Shown in pieces: positions 36,401 through 48,900 of a stretch of 64,000 bases of DNA. Below the pieces are notes generated by a model. The model saw only the letters and a program-made list of their open reading frames with translations, did not search any database and had not been told where the DNA came from. Source of the stretch: Ampullaceana balthica (Eukaryota; Mollusca; Gastropoda; Lymnaeidae); the NCBI GenBank assembly GCA_944989445.1, contig CALYLW010000060.1, forward strand, positions 1,615,959 through 1,679,958, written 5' to 3'. The first letter of the stretch is position 1; every line of letters starts with the position of its first letter. The position numbers and the translations under genes were made by a program.

Positions 36401-39400
36401 ACTTGATCGACTATTATCAGTTCAGCAGCACAGAATCTTCGTCAATTCCGTCTTCTGTCAATCTATAAGCGAGTGGAGCAGACAAAACAAAGCCTATATT
36501 GCTGACCCTATGTCAAACGATGTTCCATTTCCATGGATGAAGGAACCAGAAGTTCCTGGAATGTCTTCTTTAATAGAAAGTTAACCATGTTTTCTACTTA
36601 ACCGTGAAGGCCAAGTGGGTCAAGAGAAGCGCAGGCATGCAGTACAACCCTGACAAATTCATATATCCCTTACAGAGCCTCAAACTAAAAATCGATCTGC
36701 ACGTGGGAAAATCCGTTAAAAAACAAAACATGAGGCTGGCTGGAAAAAAAGGAGGGAAACTTTGACGCGCTGTTAGCCCGCACCGTTGAGTGGAATCAAA
36801 CGATCGTACTCTAGCTCGGACAGGTGTGCCGCAACTAATGTGCCGCGGATTGAAGTGATCATAATATAGCTCAGATGTGCCGCAACCAATATTCCGCAGA
36901 ATGAGGATATCGTACTCCAGCTCAGATGTGCCGCAGAATGAAGTAATCGTACTCTAGCTAAGATGTGCCGCAGAATGAAGTAATCGTACTCTAGCTAAGA
37001 TGTGCCGCAGAATGAAGTAATCGTACTCTAGCTAAGATGTGCCGCAGAATGAAGTAATCGTACTCTAGCTAAGATGTGCCGCAGCTGGAACAACAGAGAC
37101 AATGATGTCCCGTCAACAAAATGCTGAACGTCTGAAGTCACAGAGCTAACCTGACAATGGAGTGATATTTGTTTCCCTGAGTCCTCTCATTGATATTTGT
37201 TTCCCTGAGTCCTCTCATTGATATTTGTTTCCTCGGGTCCTCTCATTGATACTTGTTTCCCTGGGTCCTCTCATTGATACTTGTTTCCCTGAGTCCTCTC
37301 ATTGATACTTGTTTCCCTGAGTCCCCTCATTGATACTTGTTTCCCTGGGTCCTCTCATTGATACTTGTTTCCCTGGGTCCTCTCATTGATACTTGTTTCC
37401 CTGAGTCCTCTCATTGATACTTGTTTCCCTGGGTCCTCTCATTGATACTTGTTTCCCTGGGTCCTCTCATTGATATTTGTTTCCCTGAGTCCTCTCATTG
37501 ATATTTGTTTCCTCGGGTCCTCTCATTGATACTTGTTTCCCTGGGTCCTCTCATTGATATTTGTTTCCCTGAGTCCTCTCATTGATACTTGTTTCCCTGG
37601 GTCCTCTCATTGATATTTGTTTCCCTGGGTCCTCTCATTGATATTTGTTTCCCTGGGTCCTCTCATTGATATTTGTTTCCCTGGGTCCTCTCATTGATAT
37701 TTGTTTCCCTGGGTCCTCTCATTGATATTTGTTTCCCTGAGTCCTCTCATTGATACTTGTTTCCCTGGGTCCTCTCATTGATACTTGTTTCCCTGGGTCC
37801 TCTCATTGATATTTGTTTCCCTGAGTCCTCACATTGATACTTGTTTCCCTGGGTCCTCTCATTGATATTTGTTTCCCTGGGTCCTCTCATTGATATTTGT
37901 TTCCCTGGGTCCTCTCATTGATATTTGTTTCCCTGGGTCCTCTCATTGATATTTGTTTCCCTGGGTCCTCTCATTGATATTTGTTTACCTGGGTCCTCTC
38001 ATTGATACTTGTTTCCCTGGGTCCTCTCATTGATATTTGTTTCCCTGAATCCTCTCACTGATATTTGTTTCCCTGAGTCCTCTCATTGATATTTGTTTCC
38101 CTGAGTCCTCTCATTGATATTTGTTTCCTCGGGTCCTCTCATTGATATTTGTTTCCCTGAGTCCTCTCATTGATATTTGTTTCCTCGGGTCCTCTCATTG
38201 ATATTTGTTTCCCTGAGTCCTCTCATTGATATTTGTTTCCCTGAGTCCTCTCATTGATATTTGTTTCCCTGAGTCCTCTCATTGATATTTGTTTCCCTGA
38301 GTCCTCTCATTGATATTTGTTTCCTCGGGTCCTCTCATTGATATTTGTTTCCCTGGGTCCTCTCATTGATATTTGTTTCCCTGAGTCCTCTCATTGATAT
38401 TTGTTTCCCTGGGTCCTCTCATTGATATTTGTTTCCCTGGGTCCTCTCATTGATATTTGTTTCCATGAGTCCTCTCATTGATATTTGTTTCCCTGAGTCC
38501 TCTCATTGATATTTGTTTCCCTGAGTCCTCTCATTGATATTTGTTTCCCTGAGTCCTCTCATTGATATTTGTTTCCCTGAGTCCTCTCATTGATATTTGT
38601 TTCCCTGAGTCCTCTCATTGATATTTGTTTCCCTGAGTCCTCTCATTGATATTTGTTTCCCTGAGTCCTCTCATTGATATTTGTTTCCCTGAGTCCTCTC
38701 ATTGATATTTGTTTCCTCGGGTCCTCTCATTGATATTTGTTTCCCTGAGTCCTCTCATTGATATTTGTTTCCCTGAGTCCTCTCATTGATATTTGTTTCC
38801 TCGGGTCCTCTCATTGATATTTGTTTCCCTGAGTCCTCTCATTGATATTTGTTTCCTCGGGTCCTCTCATTGATATTTGTTTCCTCGGGTCCTCTCATTG
38901 ATATTTGTTTCCCTGAGTCCTCTCATTGATATTTGTTTCCCTGAGTCCTCTCATTGATATTTGTTTCCCTGAGTCCTCTCATTGATATTTGTTTCCCTGA
39001 GTCCTCTCATTGATATTTGTTTCCCTGAGTCCTCTCATTGATATTTGTTTCCCTGAGTCCTCTCATTGATATTTGTTTCCTCGGGTCCTCTCATTGATAT
39101 TTGTTTCCCTGGGTCCTCTCATTGATATTTGTTTCCCTGGGTCCTCTCATTGATATTTGTTTCCCTGGGTCCTCTCATTGATATTTGTTTCCCTGGGTCC
39201 TCTCATTGATATTTGTTTCCCTGAGTCCTCTCATTGATATTTGTTTCCCTGAGTCCTCTCATTGATATTTGTTTCCCTGAGTCCTCTCATTGATATTTGT
39301 TTCCCTGAGTCCTCTCATTGATATTTGTTTCCCTGAGTCCTCTCATTGATATTTGTTTCCCTGAGTCCTCTCATTGATATTTGTTTCCCTGAGTCCTCTC

Positions 39401-42067
39401 ATTGATATTTGTTTCCTCGGGTCCTCTCATTGATATTTGTTTCCCTGAGTCCTCTCATTGATATTTGTTTCCCTGAGTCCTCTCATTGATATTTGTTTCC
39501 TCGGGTCCTCTCATTGATATTTGTTTCCCTGAGTCCTCTCATTGATATTTGTTTCCTCGGGTCCTCTCATTGATATTTGTTTCCTCGGGTCCTCTCATTG
39601 ATATTTGTTTCCCTGAGTCCTCTCATTGATATTTGTTTCCCTGAGTCCTCTCATTGATATTTGTTTCCCTGAGTCCTCTCATTGATATTTGTTTCCCTGA
39701 GTCCTCTCATTGATATTTGTTTCCCTGAGTCCTCTCATTGATATTTGTTTCCCTGAGTCCTCTCATTGATATTTGTTTCCCTGAGTCCTCTCATTGATAT
39801 TTGTTTCCTCGGGTCCTCTCATTGATATTTGTTTCCCTGAGTCCTCTCATTGATATTTGTTTCCCTGAGTCCTCTCATTGATATTTGTTTCCCTGAGTCC
39901 TCTCATTGATATCTGTTTCCCTGAGTCCTCTCATTGATATTTGTTTCCTCAGGTCCTCTCATTGATATTTGTTTCCCTGAGTCCTCTCATTGATATTTGT
40001 TTCCTCGGGTCCTCTCATTGATATTTGTTTCCTCGGGTCCTCTCATTGATATTTGTTTCCCTGAGTCCTCTCATTGATATTTGTTTCCCTGAGTCCTCTC
40101 ATTGATATTTGTTTCCTCGGGTCCTCTCATTGATATTTGTTTACCTGAGTCCTCTCATTGATATTTGTTTCCTCGGGTCCTCTCATTGATATTTGTTTCC
40201 CTGAGTCCTCTCATTGATATTTGTTTCCCTGAGTCCTCTCATTGATATTTGTTTCCCTGAGTCCTCTCATTGATATTTGTTTCCTCGGGTCCTCTCATTG
40301 ATATTTGTTTCCCTGAGTCCTCTCATTGATATTTGTTTCCCTGAGTCCTCTCATTGATATTTGTTTCCCTGAGTCCTCTCATTGATATTTGTTTCCTCGG
40401 GTCCTCTCATTGATATTTTTTTCCCTGAGTCCTCTCATTGATATTTGTTTCCTCGGGTCCTCTCATTGATACTTGTTTCCATGGTCATTTCATTATTTGT
40501 TTCCTTGGTCATTTCATTTATACATGTTTTTTTTTCCTTCTTTTCTAAACGTTGAAAAGCTAAAGGATTCTCGCTAACATTACCCCATAGCACGTGATAC
40601 ATTTATGATTTCAACATCATGGCAACTGACAACCGACACGCGAGGTGTAATGTGTCTTTCACCACTTTTTCTGTAATGGCAGCTATCAGAATCGACTGCA
40701 ACTTTTTAATTCTCTTGTCAGAGACAGAATATTTGTCTAACAACTGGAAGGAAAAAGAGGTTGAATATGACCTGTATCGGCGCTAAGGGGTTATTGGTGC
40801 ATGGTATAGGTATTGGTGTTTGGTATAGGTATTGGTGTTTGGTATAGGTATTGGTGTTTGGTATAGATATTGGTGTTTGGTACATGAGCTGCAGTGTTGT
40901 TGACATGTTGTGCCTGGCTTCTGGTCTAGTACATGAGCTGCAGTGTTGTTGACATGTTGTGCCTGGGTTCTTGTCTAGTACATGAGCTGCAGTGTTGTTG
41001 ATATGTTGTGCCTGGCTTCTTGTCTAGTACATGAGCTGCAGTGTTGTTGATATGTTGTGCCTGGCTTCTTGTCTAGTACATGAGCTGCAGTGTTGTTGAT
41101 ATGTTGTACCTGGCTTCTTGTCTAGTACAGGAGCTGCAGTGTTGTTGACATGTTGTGCCTGGGTTCTTGTCTAGTACATGAGCTGCAGTGTTGTTGACAT
41201 GTTGTGCCTGGGTTCTTGTCTAGTACACAATGTCGTGTACATGGGGTAACCCAGTTTCTTATCGCCGAGGCCATAGTATGAAGTCATCTCCCGCCCCCGT
41301 CCCTTCCTGATTAGAAAATATCCTGTCAGCTAGTGTCACGTGACCAGGGCTGCAACGTTTAAGAGACTCGGACAAGACACTTCTGCTGTTGGCATACAGT
41401 ATTAAGGCTGATGTTTGAACAGCGTTTCTCGTGTTAGCAACGATCGGAAACAAAGCAAAATAAAAACAACTACGTATCAGTTTAAATATTCTATATTAAA
41501 AATATGGCACCCATTGAAAATGTCAAGAATTGCTACCACATATTTTATGTGGGTTATGCCATACAGTGATATCATATACTTTCTTTAGTGGGTCATTTCT
41601 AGCAGTGCTACCTCATACTTTAACAGAGCCATCATATACATTAGAGGGTCATTCCTAACAGAGCCATCACACACTTTAGGGGGTCATTCCTAACAGATCC
41701 ATCACAAATATTAGGGGTTCATTCCTAACAGACCCATCACATACATAATGGGGTCCTTCCTAACAGAGCTATCACTTACATTAGAGGCGTCTTTTTCTGT
41801 AAGTGGACATATATTTCAGAGAACCATTCCCCGTGATCACAAGTGTTGTATAGCTGACACGTTAGATCAACTTCAGAAGCTAAATTTGGAACGATAGATG
41901 ATTGATATCGTCGACTATAAAGTTCACCACACGATAATCGAAATTAAATATAGAGATGTTTATATGCAGTCATCATATCGCTAGATAGTAAGTATGTCAC
42001 ATTAACCCAGCCCAACGTATGGGCAGATGGATAAGCAATGGACTAGGACTCTCTCTCTCTCTCCCTC

Positions 42068-42100
<33 letters not shown>

Positions 42101-42766
42101 TTTAGGGCTGCGGAAATTAACGACTAACTTCTCGATTAATCGTTAAAAATTTTTTATCGATTAAAATTATTTTAATAGATAAAAATTCGACTAAAATTAA
42201 AGAACATATTTATAATTTATAATAAATAATAAATTATTATTAATTAATACTAATTTATATATTATTTTGCGCATAAACTTCTCCCGCGTAATATTATATA
42301 TTTTTGTATTAACATATGTGGACCGGCAGACGTCAACTTATAAATGGCTGACAGCATCAGTGAAGTTAAATTTAAGCATATAACTGAAAAGTGTGAAGGT
42401 GCTATAGTTTTAAGTTAACTGCGGATGGCAAAGTCGAAGATGGTGAAAAAGTTTACTGTGTTCACTGCCATAAACAATTCTCACAATCAAATACATCGCT
42501 GACGTACAACCTTCAGCACAAACATCCGATCAAGTATCAACACGTCGTAATAAAATTTAGTTCAAAATATTCTTAATTTTCCATGTCTGTGAGACAGGGG
42601 AAAAAGTCAATAAAAAAGTCAATTACCTGTTTTTGTTACTTCCCTTGAAATGTTCAGTTTAATGACGTCATAAATTTCTATTGTTGGCTTTAATCGAAAT
42701 TAACGATTAATTAATCGTTAATTTTTCAAAAGTTAACGATTAAATTAAAATTAATCGATAACAGCC

Positions 42767-42850
<84 letters not shown>

Positions 42851-42927
42851 TATATATATATAAATCTATATATATATATCTATATATATATATATAGAGA
42901 TAGATATATATAGATATAGATATATAT

Positions 42928-42976
<49 letters not shown>

Positions 42977-45900
42977 TAGATAGATATATAGACACTAGGG
43001 GCAAGTACCCGGCTCCCGCCCGGGTTTAACAACAACAGCAACAAAACAAAAACAACAACAAAACAACAAAAACAAAACAACAACAAAAACAACAAAACAA
43101 CAAAAACAAAACAACAACAAAAACAACAACAAAACAACAAAAACAAAACAACAACAAAACAAAACAACAACAAAACAACAACTACAACAACAACAACAAA
43201 ACAACAACTGCAACAACAACAGCAACAACAACAAAGCAACAACAACAAAACAACAAATACAACAGCAACAACAACAAAGCAACAACAACATGAAGGACAT
43301 TGTCGTCGCAGGGCAAGGGATGTGGACAACAACAGCAAAAACAACACAAAAGCAGCAACAGCAACAACAACAGCAACAACAACAAAAACAAAACAACAAC
43401 AAAAACATCAACAACAAAACAACAACTACAACAACAACAGCAACAACAACAAAGCAACAACAAACAAAACAACAACTACAACAACAAAAGCAACAACAAC
43501 AAAGCAACAACAACAAAAAAAAATATTTTATGGCGATAATCGCCTTCTTGTTAATCTCGACACCAAAATGTTTATTAATTTGCGTCATTATTTTACGTCT
43601 TAATTTTCAATAATTTTTATTTTATATAGCTCATATAGGGAAAAACTACATTTTGGGCCCCCGGGCCCCAGTATCTTATATATATGGAACGAAACCTGTT
43701 TAATAACCTTTCCGGTATAATTTTGTGTACGTGTACCAAATTTCACGTTATTTGGTTGTCTGGATCTTGAGTTATTAGGGAACAGACAGACAACAAATGC
43801 GGCTTATATATATAGAGATAGTATCATTATTATTATTTGTTGTGTCTGTTTAAGTGCTGTTCCTTAAGCCCCGTTCAATCACAACCCAACCCCTGTCTAA
43901 AACCAGCATAACGGAGCTTCAACACTCGGCCATCTAAATGTGACACAGACAGACCGTGCAAAAATGTACACACCGACAGACTGTGCAAAAATGTACACAC
44001 CGACAGAATGTGCAAAAATGTACACACAGACAGACCGTTCAGAAATAAAACTGAACACTAAATGTTGCATGATCTAATATCATATTATGAAAATCTTGAG
44101 ATGAATGTCTTAAAGCTTAGGCTGACACCTAGCAACTTGCTCCGTGTACTGGGAAGTGCCGTGCAAATGTTACCAAAGCGTTGGAATGGAATAAAATATC
44201 AAAAGGGAAATGAATATATATGTTGTGTTTGAATTTTTGTTATTTCATAATTGTTATTTAAATATGTATTTAGCTGCACTGATATATTGTATAAAACTTA
44301 ATATATTACTAATCAATAGCTGCACTGATGTGTTGTACAAAACTGAATCTTTAACTAACAAATAGCAGCACTGATGTGTTGTACAAAGCTGAATCTTTAA
44401 CTAACAAATAGCAGCATTGATGTGTTGTACAAAACTGAATCTTTAACTAACAAATAGCAGCATTGATGTGTTGTACAAAGCTGAATCTTTAACTAACAAA
44501 TAGCAGCATTGATGTGTTGTACAAAGCTGAATCTTTAACTAACAAATAGCAGCACTGATGTGTTGTACAAAGCTGAATCTTTAACTAACAAATAGCAGCA
44601 CTGATGTGTTGTACAAAACTGAATCTTTAACTAACAAATAGCAGCACTGATGTGTTGTACAAAACTGAATCTTTAACTAACAAATAGCTGCACTGATGTG
44701 TTGTACAAAGCTGAATCAATAAATTAGGGTAAAAGTAGTTCCTCGGCTGTCCCTCATTGAAACCAAACTATATAATAATCTCATTTTCAGTGTCAGAAAT
44801 CTACAGAGCCCGTGACAAAGATAAATCACGTGACATGTTGCTGTAACAAGTTAAATAACGGGCACGACTGAATTGATGGCTGCAACTATCAGGATGCAGT
44901 GCATGGAGTGCAGACAGATAACTCTTCCTACTGGTTACAAGGCAAACATTTGGACATAGGAGTAGAATGGATCTGGTCATTATTATGTCATTTCCACCAT
45001 CAGTCTAATGTCACTTCTCCTACTTTCCGTAAAATGTTAATTACACCGTTAGTCCAATGTCAGTTAAATGTCAATGTCACTTCCGCCGTCAGTCCTATGT
45101 CATTTCCAACGTCAGTATAATATTTCCAACGTCAGTATAATATTTCCACCGTCAGCCCAATGTCACTTCCACTTTCAGTACAATGTCACTTCCACCGTCA
45201 GTCCAATATCAATATCACTTCCACCGTCAGCCCAATGTCACTTCCACCGTCAGCCCAATGTCACTTCCACTTTCAGTACAATGTCACTTCCACCGTCAGT
45301 CCAATTTCATTTCCACCGTCAGTCCAATGTCACTTCCACCGTTAGTCCAATGTAAATTCCACCGTCAGTACAATGTCAATGTTTTTTTCCACCGCCGATA
45401 CAATGATAATATCAATTCAACTATATACGCTCCGTCAACACACAAACTAACAATATTATAGTGCACTTATCATAACGTCAAGACATACAAAGACATCGTG
45501 TTTTACAAGCACGTTCAATAACAGACTATTTCATTTGATGTTGTACCAAGAAAAAACAACAAATGGCGTGCAATTGATTTTAAATGTTTTTGTGGTTGGT
45601 TGGGGAATGTTGTGTTTGTATGACAGACTATCAACAAATGATTGAAATAATGGATCTTTTCTCGTCTTAATTTTAATCAACTGTTGACCGAGAGAGAGAG
45701 GGAGGGGGGTGAGCACCATCCACTCCCCACATTTCCCTGCACGTGCACACGTTGTCTGTGGTCGGCTGCTTGCACGCCTGGACACAGTTTTTTGGTCAAC
45801 TCAAAGAAAACAACTTGTTATTCTTCTGGACAAGAGACCTTTTTCGTTGACCATTCTTACTCCTCCAGTTTCTAGCAATATCTGAATGGAGCGTGACTTG

Positions 45901-48900
45901 AAATTACCCCGATGATCTTTGATTAACCAGCTCTAGCTACAGGGCCAACTTTAACAAATTATTTGACGGTGCAGACATCCCCCTCTAACGTTCTTTTGGT
46001 GTCTCCACGGACCAATGACAAAGAGAAGGAAGTTGATGGAAGTAAACCTGAAAGGTTGTGTCTTAATGAGTCAAAAAGTCAAACTAATAAATCTTGAGAC
46101 CATGCCGTTCATGTTTGTAATCGGTTGATTTTAAAAGAAATATGTTCATACTACCAAAGTTATAGTAAATGAAGATAAAAAATAAATGCAAGTGGAAAAA
46201 AAACAACAAAAAAACAAACAATTGATGGAAGTGTCTCATAAAAGTAAAACTATTGTGTCCAACCATGTTGTGGTTAGCTTCTGTCACAAGCCATACTCCC
46301 AAACTATCTAATTACTACAGATTAACAATAGTTAATTCTTGTGGAAACGATTTAACGTCTCTATTGGTACAATAACCTCTAATAAGCGTGTTAAATAAGA
46401 GTAAATCAGATGCGCTACCAACACACAAAGAGAAAATTACTCAGTTATTTTCCTGTTTGATGACTGGCATCAATTATCATTAGTAGGACGACCTTGACAT
46501 TCCAATGCGCCATCATTAGGTATGAGAACACATGTTAAATAATCTTGGCACCCTTTTTACGTCAATGTGTTAATTGTACTCTTAATAGCTTGAATACATT
46601 AACCCATTGTATACTGGGAGGAAAAAAAGAGTCCGCAAATTATTTGTAATTCGGTTTATTATGGAAATGTAAAAAAAACACACAAAAACTGTATTTTTTT
46701 AAATGAGGTGGAATTTTAAATGTCAACTCCATACAGCGGTTCTCAAACATGGTAAAGGGCACTTCAATAATACGGTTTTAAACCACACATGTCATACTGA
46801 AACAGGTCAATTTCTCCTCAGCACTGGTAAATATTCGACTTTTATTGGCGTGGGATAGAACACTTGCATGGTTCGTGAGGCGACAAATGTGTCCTTAAAA
46901 CTCTCTACATGATATCCAAGGTTCGTTGGTCCGTGTGAAAAATAACAAACTCGTGTGCGAAGCTGACAGCATTCAAGTTTTTGTGCAAAATCGTATACCA
47001 CACAAGCACAGATACTAATCAAAATTTGCTGCACGGTAATTCTAAACTAATGCGCGGCGTCGGTCAGATATCTGCGGATCCACGCAGCTTAAAAAGGGAC
47101 CATCTTAGAATCAACAATACAAAACATCCGATCCCCAAAACTGCACCCCCCCCCCGAAGAGACATGAATGCCGCCCCACCCCTTTACCCTGAGCACGCGA
47201 TTCAATTCAATTTTTAAAAAAAATCATCTTTTGAATAACATTAACACTCAACACTTTCATCCCGGTAGAGCTGTATTCCTAGGATCTAGTATTATACCAG
47301 ATCAGATTCAAAACTAACCAACAAGCATGTATCAATTTACCCCCCACTTTTTTCCTCTCAATAGCAACAAAGATCATGAACATGTATTGTGTTATGTTCG
47401 ATGGAATCTGACAGCTATGGCGGCTCTAGTAATTGTAGAAAGCCCCAAGCTCCTGTTAATTAGCGTCTTGTTGCCATGAGCCAGTCAACGCATCTATACC
47501 GCGAGCCATCGGCAGACAACTCGCCCATCCAACTAAAGCCATCGGCAGACAACTCGCCCATCTCTCCACAAGCCCCGTCTCCTATTGGTACGTCAGGCTA
47601 ATACCAACGGCTGCGGAGAAGTCAGCAAAACGTGACCAGACACGAGACGACAGGGGTTCTCGACTCTTCACGGTGTTGGGGTCGAGTCAAGTTTGGTGAG
47701 GGGACTTAACAAAACATCACTTGTTTGTAGGGTGGTTGGCTGTAGTTGTTATTTTTGGTTGATAGTTGCTGACGTTTCTCAATGCTGTGGTTGTAGTTGT
47801 TGGTGCTGTAGTTAATAGGTTGCAGTGGTGGCTAATGGCAATAGTGGTTTGGTTGCAGTGGTTGCTAATGGTCGTATTTGTTTGGTAGCAGTGGTTGCTA
47901 ATGGCCGTAGTTGTTTGGTAGCAGTGGTTGCTAATGGCCGCAGTTGTTTGGTTGCAGTGGTGGCTAATGACTGTAGTTTGTTTGCAGGGGTGGCTACATA
48001 CGTGTATACATACACTGGACACTTTTAACTGTGGCATTGAAGCTTTTGAGAATGACTACCTGAAATAAATACGAATGGCACTGGGTCCCTGCACAGGCCA
48101 ACAGTAAAGTGATTCCTGTGGTCACATACGTCGGCATACCGCTGGAATGATAAGACAGATGGCCTGTATCATCATCTCCCACACAGTCTCTCTCACGCGA
48201 GTAGGACAGCCGCGGCATGTTTATCAATGAGCTCACATGTTACACGTTTCTGTCGCGAGACTTCTAGAACAAAAGTGCCAAGGGTTCTCACATCTACAAA
48301 AACTAACTGTGCCAGGGGTTCTCACTTCTAGAGCAACTAATATTGCCAGGGGTTCTCATATCAAGATCACAAAAAGCAATTGTTCTTGTTTCGAAATCCG
48401 TTATTGCTTATTTTGGTATGTTCATTATTTTCCAAACACTTGGAAACATCAAAATATACAATTCTCTAGGTAAAAATAACACAACTATAAAACAAAGAAA
48501 CAAAAATCCAGTAACCAACAATAAATGAGATTCTAAAAACCCCAACAAGTTTGCGACATAAAGTAGAAATGTAAATATCTATGTCATAAATATGTGCTTT
48601 GAAGAGGGTGGGAAGTATACGGTAAGCAGTTACAGGATACTTTTAAACTGTTATGTGGATGACGTCAAGTAAATTTGTTACAAGAAAAATTATCACCTCG
48701 CCGTCGCCATTTCTAGCGGGTTATTTTTTTTTAGCCGCTATTGATGAGTTAGGCTTATTTCTAACCACCATTTATGAGTTAGCGTTATTTCTAGCTGCCG
48801 TTGATGGGTTAGAGTTATTGCTAACCACCATTGAAGGGTTAGTTGAATTTCTAGGTCTTATTGAACAATAAACGTGTTCTGAATCACGTTAACGAAAGAT

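Noticed and set aside
36393..36584. FPWMKEP near the end of a short frame, recalling the Hox hexapeptide (YPWM/FPWMK)
   Set aside because: No homeodomain, no splice partner, and the rest of the frame is unlike any Hox protein. A four- to five-residue match is expected by chance.
42880..43613. Poly-Gln/Asn plus frames and Leu/Cys/Val-rich, membrane-like minus frames
   Set aside because: Products of the CAA and AT microsatellites.
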